Assembly (NCBI GenBank): GCA_019671005.1
Contig: CM033721.1
Span: 54,851,680 to 54,915,679, forward strand
Origin: Hibiscus mutabilis
Taxonomy: Eukaryota; Streptophyta; Magnoliopsida; Malvales; Malvaceae
Direction: 5' to 3'
Length of the DNA: 64,000 bases
Positions 22,801 through 32,800 of this stretch are shown here, one piece after another (the stretch's first letter is position 1; every line of letters begins with the position of its first letter). Under the pieces are notes generated by a model. It was not told the origin of the DNA. It saw only the letters and a list, made by a program, of their open reading frames with translations, and did no database searches. The translations under genes and the position numbers were made by a program.

Positions 22801-25108
22801 TAAACACTTGAAAGGGATGCTTGAATAAGCTACTAACTTGCCAGGATCTTGTTGTAAGTACTTGCCTTGACTTAAAATCTTGAAGCTTACTTAATTGACA
22901 AGTAATTCAAATAAAGCCTTGGTTACTAGTTGGTCATAGGTAGGATGGCATGCCATAGAGTCTATAGCTCAGTGTGATTAGGTGGACTACGGTCCTGAGC
23001 CAACACCCTTATTCAGCGACAGTAGGAGGGATGTGTGTTATGGTCATTAGCGACAGTAGGAGGAATATGACCCGTTTCTTGTTTTGGCAACAATTTGGTT
23101 GGTGACTCGATTACCTTGACATAACAATGTACCAAGGCCTAATCTAATCTAAAATGAATGAGAAAGAAAGAAATGCATGGCCTAAAGCTTGAATGATACT
23201 TGAAAAGTGATCATACTCGAATTGATATGCTTAAACATGCCTCTTGTCTTGATATAGTACTCAATCCAACTTGAAATGGAAACAACCTTCTTGTTAATTG
23301 TTGTTTGAATGGTATTGAAGCATGAATTAGTGTACATTACTTGAGATTGAGGCTTAATTATATGTTCTTGTGCTTGTGATGATGTGTATAAATGGTAATA
23401 GCTATACATGACTACTTGACTCTCTACTTGTCTTGAAACACTTGAAACCTTATGTTAGACTTAAATTCACATGCTCAAACCTTAGCTAGGTTGTACTTGA
23501 TTTAAGAATACCTAAACTTGATAATTGGCTAGTAAATAGTTGCTACCTCACTAAGTACATTATGTACTTATCACTCTTGTTTCCATCCTTCCCAAACCAC
23601 AGGTTTAAAGAGATCTTAAAGCTATCTTCCTTGAGCTTGAAGCAAGGTACAAGCAGAGCTAGAAGTATGACTTCGATTCTATTTTGTAACTCTCTTAGTT
23701 GGTGGCACCTAGATATGTACATATTTAAGCTAGATCATGCATTTTGTTCATTTTGAAGTTTGTATATATATGGCCTTGACCTTTAGAAGCTTGTAAAGAC
23801 TTGGTTGGCAATGTTTGATACCATGATATCCGAATGCTATATGAATGAATTAGGTATATCTTGTTGAATATGAAGAATAGAACCTGGTTACATGATCTAG
23901 TTATACTTGAATGTGCTTAATAATGGGATACTATGTGCTTAACTCTTGTATGTTCTATTCGAATTGATCACTTGGATGATTAGGTTGCTTCTAGTTCAAG
24001 TTATTAAGCCCATGATAATTTAGTCATGATTTCTAGATGATGTTAAGCTTTCTTGAAGGCATGTTGATGGTGATATGATTCGAATGAATACAATGATGAC
24101 CATGTCTAGTAACCAACATTATATGTAACCTTGTCTTGAATGTAAAATGCTAAAAGATTATGCTTAGTTAACTTAACATGAACATGACATTGAAACCATG
24201 TTTGACATTGTCTTGAAATGGATCAAAGCTGCGCATACTTTAATAAACTTGAAATGAATTTTCAGTCTTGCCTTGAGTGTATTCGATTGCCTACATGTAT
24301 AAGGGACTAGGTTATATCTTTTTAATTGATTCTTGGATACTTATGTTTATATTTGGTGAGTTATAATGTTTGTAAACCATGATCTTGATTATTGTTTGGC
24401 TTTCTTGTTAGGCAAGTAATTCATCTAATAGAATGAGTTCAAAAGTTTTAAATGGCTTGAATTCTTGTGTGCTTGCTTGTTTGCTTGTTTTAACACTCAT
24501 TGGCCGGGTTACTCCTAACCCGGGTGAGAGGTGTTACAACTTTCCTCTTGGCGGTTGTAGTTGGGTGCATTGCACTGCACTTGTGATTTATGTGTTATGA
24601 TTTAAAAGGATTTTATTCAAAATAATACTATGTTTTATGATTATGGTGTTTCTTGCACTTTAAAGACACACTAGGCTCTTTTAGCTTACTCCCCCATAGT
24701 TTCCTTTTACAGACATCATTGGATTTTAGGCGACGTGGTACTTGGAGGATCTCACATTTTATTTGATTATTTTATTATTTAGTACGAAACTATTTTTAGT
24801 TATTCAGAATATTATTTATTATTTTAGGACATTGATGTAATTTCATACTTGGGGACCATTTATGTTTTTTTTTGGATTATTTAAGTATTATTTTATTATG
24901 GTTTTATTTCATAGATTTTATGTAAACATTCGAATATTTATTATGACATTTATATTTTTATTTATTATAAGCTATATATTAAATTACGATTATTTTATTT
25001 TAAATTAAAGTATATATTTTTTTAAAATTGGTTTTCTTAAGGGTTAAGTTTTCAATCGTAATTTCCTAAATTTGGCCTTTTCTTTTAGGTCGGGTTTAGG
25101 GGGTTACA
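19876..25108 (+). repeat. Solo LTR D (about 1.5 kb without its own insertion)
   Basis: It starts TGTAACACCTCAAAAATTAAG and ends GGTCGGGTTTAGGGGGTTACA, a matched pair of plant Gypsy LTR ends in plus orientation. It sits inside the Tekay-like LTR and contains the insertion at 20837-24538, which splits it into 956 and 565 nt parts. No internal domain is present. Flanking pentamers (ACGTA on the left, TTTAG on the right) do not match, so a target duplication is lost or the boundaries are rearranged. Confidence 0.6.
20837..24538 (+). repeat. Solo LTR E (3.7 kb) with 5-bp target duplication
   Basis: It begins TTTAATACCCCAAATC (a mutated TGTAATACCCC) and ends ACCCGGGTGAGAGGTGTTACA. It is flanked by ACTTT on both sides (20832-20836 and 24539-24543), a 5-bp duplication as expected for Gypsy integration. 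It has no coding capacity. It carries the GGCATGCCATAGAGTC and CGACAGTAGGAGGGAT words (23017-23032 and a second at about 23051) shared with copies C, A and B, and a cluster of GGACTGTTTT words (21665-22095). It represents the remnant of an intact element after LTR-LTR recombination. Confidence 0.85.
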
Positions 25109-26883
25109 TTTAGTGGATGAAAAAGTATTGGATATAGCTGACATGCCATAGGATTAATTACACTATAAAAATAAAGTCGATTGCTTTGTGGGTCTTGAGG
25201 TATAGCGGTGTGGCTACTCGGGCCGATGGTATTCTTTGGTTTCTTACAATAAAGGTAAGCCTATTGTTGTGTGGTAGAGGTAAGTCTATCACAACGGGTA
25301 GGGGTAAGCCTATTCCAGGTCAAAGTTAGATTTGGTGGAGGTGAGTCCATCATGAGAAATATATGTATCCGATGTATAAAAGTAACATTATTGTTTTGAA
25401 TGTAAGGATAGAGGTAAGTTTATTTGGTGTCACCTATAAGCCAATATATGTGATATATGTGAAAAAGTTTTTGATGCATATGGTTGTTATGTATGATTTA
25501 TTTTGGAAACAAATGAGAAAAATGCTTTGGATTATTGAAGCATGTTTTATACTTTAAACGATATGTGGTTCACAAATGAATTTGGATTGATCAATGCTTG
25601 CTTAAAAGTAACCTCACTAAGCATGTGTGCTTACACTCTCTTTCCTATTGATGCAGAGCAATAGAGTTGTGGGCCGTATTCTCCCAGAAAGAAAGGCCCA
25701 CGAGCAATTCATTGATTGAGTATGAATAACCTAGTTTTAATTTGGTTAATAAGACAATGTGTTACCATGTTTTGGGGGATTTGTAATCTAGATTTTAACG
25801 GTGTTGTTGTGGTTTATATGATGTGATTTAATGGATTAGATTGTTGATGTTTGACGTTTGATTGTTGATGACATGCATATTTGTGTTTGGAGCTTGGAGG
25901 TTTTCGTAGTATGCATATAACCTATGCTTATGCTTTGTGGTTCAAGCATGTTTAATATGTTGGTGAAAGTCTTTTAATGTGATGCCTATGCTGAAATGTA
26001 CCTAGAATTCCTTTTTGGATGTTGAGTTGAATGGTATAGGAAGCATGCCTCTAGTATTGTGATTCGATGCAATTCTCCGTTTTATGTTCATGCTTTTATG
26101 AGCTTAAGGCTTGTCTTAAACCTTGGTTTAGTGGAGTATATGTTCATGGTTGAGTAAGGCATGTTTGAGTTACCAAATGGGTGAAAAACCAACAAATTTG
26201 GACATTACAAGTCCATGGGTATCGATACGCATGGCCTAGTATCGATATGGGTATCGATATGCATGACCTGGTATCGGTACATGTATGTATAAAATTGGCC
26301 TTGGTATTAGTACTTGAGAAAGGGTATCGATACGGGTTTTAGCTACTGGAATTTAGGATTTCGGCCATGTATCATGCGTATTGATACACATAGGGACTGT
26401 ATTGATACGACCCTATGGAATAAGCCTGGTATCGGTATGGTGTCCAGCGTACCGATATGCCTGGGCGTTATTTCAGTTAAAGTGATGTTAAGGTTTTGAT
26501 TCTTTCAGTTTGGTCTCTAATTTTCATGTATGCAATTGTATGAGTTTGGTTGATCGTTTAGAGCTAAAATTTGGCAAGAAAGCATGTAACCTGACTAATT
26601 GTGGATTGGTAACTTTGGATTTAATCAAGTCCTCTTAATTTTCTAGATTTTCAATTTGGTCCTTATTTTGCAAATACGCACAATTAGATGTCAATTTGAC
26701 GCCCAATTTAGTTGATACTTCACCCACTACCAGCATGCACACCATAGATCATACTATTGCATCTAGATAAGATAAAAATAAAAAATAGACCTAATTTTAG
26801 TTAATCGTTTCAGTTTTGTTTCGGCAAACCCAATGTAGCTCACTCGGTCCGGTCTGGCATCTAGGCCAGATCGAGGGGTTACA
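25109..26883 (+). repeat. Right part of Tekay-like 5' LTR
   Basis: The segment ends GGTCCGGTCTGGCATCTAGGC ... GAGGGGTTACA at 26883, immediately followed by a PBS, so it is the U5 end of a 5' LTR. Internal words such as GGTGTGGCTACTCGGGCCGATGG (about 25208) and three AGGTAAG(C/T)CTAT repeats (25253-25320) are visible. The palindrome cluster at 26219-26458 lies here. The short ORFs inside are not gene-like. Confidence 0.65.
26219..26458. repeat. Cluster of ten GTATCGATAC-type palindromes
   Basis: Copies or one- to three-base variants of the decamer GTATCGATAC start at 26219, 26239, 26251, 26271, 26304, 26324, 26378, 26399, 26429 and 26449. Most variants change symmetric positions (GTATCGGTAC, GTATTGATAC, GTACCGATAT). 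Spacing is 12 to 54 nt. They lie about 430-660 nt before the LTR end, so they could be in the promoter or the transcribed region. The function is unknown. Confidence 0.85.
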
Positions 26884-26888
26884 TTTGG

Positions 26889-26900
26889 TGGTATTAGAGC
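26889..26900 (+). other. Primer binding site, Tekay-like element (tRNA-iMet)
   Basis: TGGTATTAGAGC differs by one base from TGGTATCAGAGC, the well-known complement of initiator tRNA-Met used by many plant Gypsy and Copia elements. It lies 5 nt after the LTR end at 26883, and the sequence continues CTAGG. Confidence 0.85.
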
Positions 26901-27079
26901 TAGGTTTGTGATTTTTGGGTGTTGTTGATGATGAGGATATTTGCTATGTTAAGGTTTAATTGGGAACACATTGCCTATTACCACGGTTTTAAAATTATTT
27001 TAAGGGTTGTCTTGTATCCTTTCCCGAATGCTAGCCTAACTTTATTGTGTTTTGATGAATGATATAGGCCATTATAAGT

Positions 27080-28309
27080 ATGGTTCTACGTTGTGAGACT
27101 CGATCTGCTACGAATAATGCTGGGGATAGGCAAAATGTTAGGGATGGATTTGTTCCTCGCAATCTTTTACCTCCTCCACCTATTCCTCTTGTTGGTGCTG
27201 GAGTTGGGATCGGTGGTGCACCTCAGGCTCCATAAGAGCTAGTTGTTGGTGATATGACGCCATTGATTCAAGCGATGATGGGAGCCTTTCAGGAAACGAT
27301 AGTTGGGTTGCATGTGCAAGCACCAGCGCCTATTGTGGCCACCAACCATGAGTTTCCATTGGAACGACTTTGTAGCTTGAGAGGTGTGGAATTTAGAGGA
27401 TTGAACCTTAAGGTGGCTGAGGAGTGGCTGGAGAGTACTATTCGTATTCCTGGGCAGATAGAGTGTAATGATGACCGTACGTTGGGATGTATCGTATCCT
27501 TGTTGCACGATGATGAGTATCACTGGTGGGTAACCACGATTACGGGGGTTCTCTATGCTAATGTGAATTGGGAGTTCATTTAGACAGCTTTCAAGAGAAA
27601 GTATCTCGGTTCTCAGTATCAAGATGCCAAAAAGCGAGAGTTTATGGCACTGGTGCAAGGTGGCATGTCAGTGTCTAAGTATGAGGTGAAGTTTGTTAGC
27701 CTAAGCCAGTATGCTCCTAAGTTGGTTTCGAATGATTGACAGAGATGTGACAAGTTCCAGTACAGAGTTGTTAAAGACATCAAGACATACTTGTTGGCCA
27801 CATATTACACGGATTTTGATGTGTTGGTAAATAGGGCCAAGGACATTGCGCAATCCTTGGGTGGTTTCGGTGCAAGCTGCGAATGCGGATACGAGAAAGA
27901 GAATCGTGAAATCTGTCTATGTTAGGAGACAAACAAATGGTCATGTGATAAGCGAAACAAGTTGAATCATAAGCGTGGCGGAGTTAGGGGCCATAATCAG
28001 GGTGTACATGTTGCTACTGATTGAGAGCATTGTGGTAGACGCCACGCGGGTGTATGCAGGGGAGCAACGCCTAGATCTTGTTGAGAGTGTGGATTGCCTG
28101 ATCATCTAAAGAGCGATTGTATACGTGTTGCAAGAGATTTGCCAGTACAGGTAGCTGTTGTTCCTATTGGAGGCCGAGGTCTTGGTAGGGGAAATTTCCA
28201 GAGGCGCGAGGATGGTCAGAAGACTATGGCTCACACAGTTGCTGTGTGACCGAATAATGGTGGGCTGACTCACATCTATGCTCATCTTGAGGTCTGTAAT
28301 AACACCGAT
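27080..28309 (+). pseudogene. Gag, Tekay/Del-like chromovirus, with stops
   Basis: The ATG at 27080 starts a Pro-rich N-terminus. The same frame continues past stops at 27233-27235, 27581-27583 and near 27738. The core text (EEWLESTIRIPG, KREFMALVQGGMSVSKYEVKF) matches plant chromovirus gag with the conserved F..L.QG..SV..YE..F pattern. Near 28090 a knuckle CGLPDHLKSDC retains part of C-X2-C-X4-H-X4-C, but a stop codon occupies the position before its second Cys. It would package element RNA; it is non-functional here. The true gag-protease boundary is not visible. Confidence 0.85.
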
Positions 28310-28792
28310 ATGATCGCAGGTACTTTTACCTTGCAATCTTTTTCATTATTTTCCTTAATTGATTCGGGGTTGACTCATTCATACATTTTAAGTGAGCATG
28401 TGCATTTTTTAGACGTACCTGTTGAGATCTTGAATGTTGGTATGTTAGTAACTAGTTTCTTTGGTGAGATTGTTACAGTTAGAAGGTTGTATAAGATAAG
28501 TCCTTTGGTTGTTCAAGGCCATGTGTTTGCCGCAGATTTGATGGAATTTCCATTTTATGGTTTTGATGTTATTTTAGGTATGGATTGGCTAAGAGAGCAT
28601 AAAACGGTTGTGGATTGTGAATTCAAAAGGATTTCTCTGAGGCTTGCCGACAATTATGAGTTTGAGGTGGTTGGCAAGAATGTTAAGTTCTTGTCTAACG
28701 TCGTTTCGGTTACGCAAGCTGAAAAGATGATGCAAGAGGATTGTCAAGCTTATCTAGCGATTGTGACGAATCCGAATATCAAAGGAGTTTGA
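28310..28792 (+). pseudogene. Aspartic protease, Tekay-like element
   Basis: This open frame of 160 codons has LIDSGLTHSYI, where D-S-G is the catalytic motif and T-H-S-(Y/F)-I is the signature of Gypsy proteases. The second strand shows FDVILGMDWLREH, the standard GMDWL motif. The frame looks intact over the fold, but it is separated from gag by stops and from RT by a TGA at 28790-28792. The family role is polyprotein cleavage. Confidence 0.88.
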
Positions 28793-29577
28793 GTGCATGA
28801 TATTCGGACTATGTGTGAATTTTCGGAGGTGTTTCTTGAAGAGTTGACAGGTTTACTGCCAGATAGAGATGTGGAATTTGGTATTCAGATGTACTCGGGT
28901 ACAACTCCGGTGTCCATTACTTCGTATCGTATGGCACCGAAAGAGCTTAAGGAGTTAAAGACTCAACTCCAGGAGTTGTTGGATCTAGGGTTCATCCGAC
29001 CTAGTGTTTCTCTTTGGGGTGCACCGGTTCTTTTGTGAAAAAGAAGGATGGGACATGCGAATGTGCATTGATTACTGGCAATTGAATAAGTTGACGGTTA
29101 AAAAAGAGTATATGTTGCCTCAGATGGATGACTTGTTTGATCAATTATCTGGGGTGGTTGTATTTTCAAAGATTGATTTGAGATTAGGGTATTATCAATT
29201 ATAAGTTAAATATGTTGATGTGCTAAAGGCTGCTTTCATGGATATGATGAATAGGGTGTTCCATGAATATCTCGATCAGTTTGTAGTGGTGTTTATCGAT
29301 GATATTCTCGTGTTGTATGCTAAGTTGTACGAATGAGGATGATCATGATCAACATTTGCGGATTGTTTCGCAAGCTTTGAAGGATCATCAGTTGTATGCT
29401 AAGTTGAGTAAGTGCGAGTTTTGGCTTAAAGAAGTGATGTTTCTTGGTCATGTGGTTTCCGCGGAGGGTATCCATGTTGATCCACATAAAATTGAAGCTA
29501 TTCTTAATTGGAAACAACCCAAGTCATATTTGAGGTTTGTAATTTCCTTGGATTAGCCAGATACTACTGTCGTTTTG
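28793..29577 (+). pseudogene. Reverse transcriptase, Tekay-like element, with internal deletion
   Basis: It begins with FSEVFLEELTGLLPDRDVEF and YRMAPKELKELKTQL. After a shift (about 29030) it continues with MCIDYWQLNKLTVKKEYMLP and SKIDLRLGYYQL, then a stop near 29202. A block of roughly 25 residues that normally joins the palm strands (ending in the MPFGLTNAP-type motif) is missing before FMDMMNRVFHEYL. The catalytic box reads VVVFIDDILV (F-I-D-D, about 29291-29302), so both aspartates remain. The thumb text CEFWLKEVMFLGHVVS follows. Multiple breaks make it inactive. Confidence 0.88.
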
Positions 29578-29877
29578 TGGATGGTTTCTTTAGTATTGCC
29601 GCTTCGTTGATGAAGTTGTTGCAAAAGAATGTTCCTTATGTGTGGACGGAGAGTCAGCAACATAGTTTTGAGAAGTTGAACGAGGTTTTAACTCATGCTC
29701 TTGTCCTAATTCAACCCGAGTCTAGTAAGGATTTTGTAGTCTATAGTGATGTGTTTTATGTTGGTTTGGTTTGTGTATTGATGCAAGACGGTAAGGTTGT
29801 GGCTTATGAATCAAGGCAATTGAAAGTTCATGAGCGCAACTACCCGACTCACAATTTAGATCTTGCGGCAGTTGTAT
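29578..29877 (+). pseudogene. RNase H N-terminal half (duplication copy 1)
   Basis: It encodes FVVYSDVFYVGLVCVLMQDGKVVAYESRQLK and HERNYPTHNLDLAAVV, the RNase H start with catalytic positions in YSD and the E/D-rich helix. The reading is cut exactly at ...GCAGTTGTAT by the inserted LTR. Its other half is at 35601-36018. A nearly identical second copy lies at 36019-36321. Confidence 0.88.
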
Positions 29878-32800
29878 TGTAACACCCATTCTCGGTTTAG
29901 TATAAACCAATCAGGGAGCGTTACCGGGGCAAGCAAGAACAAGGACAATTAAACATTTTCGAGGACTCATCTCTAAGAGATGAGTCAAGACTAGCATCAG
30001 CTATCACTAGACAAGGATAGCATTTCAAATCCAAATCAAGATACAAGAACATAGCCAAGGATCAAGCAACATGGAACAAAGTACAAGAAAGGTAGACATG
30101 AATCATGGTTTAAGCAAACAAACAAGACAAGATGCACATGGATGGCAATTCAAACATGCTATGAGACAAGGATTTATACATGAAAACATTCTCTTATTCA
30201 AACTAAACATGATATACACAAGTAGGGTTGATGCTGTTCAGACATAACAAGACTTGATTATCATGGTAACATTCACAAATCAATGACTATACATGACTAA
30301 TTTATAAGATGGCAATTACAAGAACAAGGATGGGTGGTTCCACTCATTTGAACATCAAGATATGAACATGGGAACATGGCTTTTAAGCAAGACATACTTG
30401 AACATGTTAACATGAGTCTCATTCATGGACAAGAAGGTATAGTTTAAATCGAATATGATTTGTTAAGATCATTCATGGCATTCAAACTAGGTACATGGGC
30501 AAGGATAACATGGTTCAATCAAATAAGGCATACATGGTAACATTCGACCACAAAAGACTTAAGTGGTTGTCATTCAACATCAAGCAAGACTAGGACAAAG
30601 ATGGTAACATTCGAACCATGAACAATATTCACGGAACTTGGTTTCATTTTATTTTCAAACAAGGCAAGAAGGCATACTTTTGACTCAAGCAAGACATGAG
30701 CATGATAGCCATTTACAAACAAGGACAAAGCATGGATAAGATGGCTTTCAATCAACATATACAAGGTGGCATTATAGACATGAACAAGGATTACAAGATA
30801 GCATTTTATCAAGGTATTCAATAACCAAGCTTAAACAAATACGAACTAACAAGGCTTATGCCTTATACAAACCATATAAATAAACCAAACCAATAATTTA
30901 TACAAACTTCATGAATCAAATGCATGGTTAGCAACTATAGACAAGCCTAGTGCCACCAACTAAGAGTAAACAATAGATAGTTCAAGAGAACTGCATAAGC
31001 TACACTTGTGTGTATCTTGCTTCAGGCACAAGGAACCGGATACAGAAGTGAGATAACCTGTAGGTTGGGAAGAATGGAAACGAGAGTGATAAGTACAAAA
31101 GTGTACTTAGTGAGGTAGCACCTAGGACCTAATCAGGTTTACAAAACAAGACTTATCAAGGTTGTGACTTAGACAAGATTTTCATTTATGTTCCAAGTTT
31201 GAAATATTTTAAGTCTCAAGTTCTATAACATGTTACCAAGAAATCAAGTAGGCATTACATGTTCAAGTTGCATATTAAGACCACTATATTAAATAGTTTC
31301 AAGTATTCTAGTTCAAGCACCCAATTTGAATTGTTCAAGCAAATTTCAAGAGTTTGGGTATTTCATACCATTACATACCAAGCAATATCAAGTTTACTAA
31401 CATTGGTCAATTCAGGCATGGGATCAAACATTTCATTCGAACAATAGTCATGCTTACAAGTAGTTTATTCATCAAGTAACAAATAACTCAAGTAGGTAAA
31501 TTCATATATTATACATGTAATTCAAGTACCTAAACAAGTTTATTAACAAAATTCGAGTTTCAAATTTACTAACCATGTCTAGCTTAACTTATCTAAAACT
31601 TAATTAACATTGTTTGTCAACATGTATATCAACTATCATTTCAACAACAAGCTTATTAAACAAGGTATTATTCGAACAAGGGCAATATACATGGAAATTG
31701 GTTTCATATTACTTCGAACATGATAACAAGGACATTCAATTCGATTACAAGTATCTTAGGTCATGTCAATATTCAAATGCAAAGCAAGATAGACATGATC
31801 AAGTAATTGGAACAAAACACAAGACAGAGTCATGGAAGCAATCAAATTATACAAATATAAACATAAGCATTATACACATGGATGACATTCAATTCAAACA
31901 ACTAGACAAGAACAGGTAAGGCAACTTCAATTCGATTTCAAGACATGAATCATGGTTAATTTCGAATAGGCCAAAACAAGGTTTACATGGATGGCATTTT
32001 GATCAATTTATCATGGACATGGCATGCTTTCAAGCAAGATCAATTAGTAACACCTCCTCCGAATGTCTCAAGTAGTTTATGATCTTGAAACTCATTCAAG
32101 GATCTGCATGGCATATATCAAACAAGTAATCATGTATACAAGAACAAGGCAAGACAATTAGTCAATTATTCCTTTCATTCGAATAGGGGTCATATACACC
32201 ATATGGTTTATTGATTAAGCAATAAGAAATACATGTAAGCAAGCTCATCATATCTAGCAGGTGAATCAAGTATCAAGCATTTCAAGTAAGCAAGTATATC
32301 ATGTTATTCATGTGATATCGAGTAACAAGCAAGATCATTATCAAAGATCAAGAATCATATCATTTGTCAGGCATAGCTTATCCTGTTACAAGCTTATTTA
32401 TCAAGTAACAAGAAATTCAAGTTTACATGCCAAACAATTCAAGTATTCAAGCAAGCTTTATGCATCATTTGTTTTTCATTTGATTAATTTAGTTCATTCT
32501 TTTTAACACATCTTTTGCTCACTAATAGTTCAATATTTCATATGTTCACCAAGAGCTTCTTTAGACATTATGCTCAGCAAGAGATTCTTTAACAATATGC
32601 TCACTAAGAGCTTCTTTAGACATTATGCTCAACAAGAGCTTCTTTAGACATTATGCTCACCAAGAGCTTCTTTAGACATTATGCTCACCAAGAGCTTCTT
32701 TAACAATATGCTCACTAAGAGCTTCTTTAGACATTATGCTCACCAAGAGCATCTTTAACAATATGCTCACTAAGAGCTTCTTTAAAATTTCATTTTACAT

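Noticed and set aside
29960..29995. Hammerhead ribozyme suggested by GATGAGTC
   Set aside because: The required CUGANGA core plus GAAA and three-stem arrangement is not present; the sequence is a simple palindrome.
30570..30821. Short ORFs in LTR A and B (including 31259-31447, 33688-33954, 35193-35423 and their duplicates)
   Set aside because: They are low-complexity translations of CAAG-rich LTR DNA. They are preserved between units only because the duplication is recent.
32544..32784. CRISPR-like array
   Set aside because: Units are contiguous and diverged with no unique spacers, in a plant LTR; it is a minisatellite.
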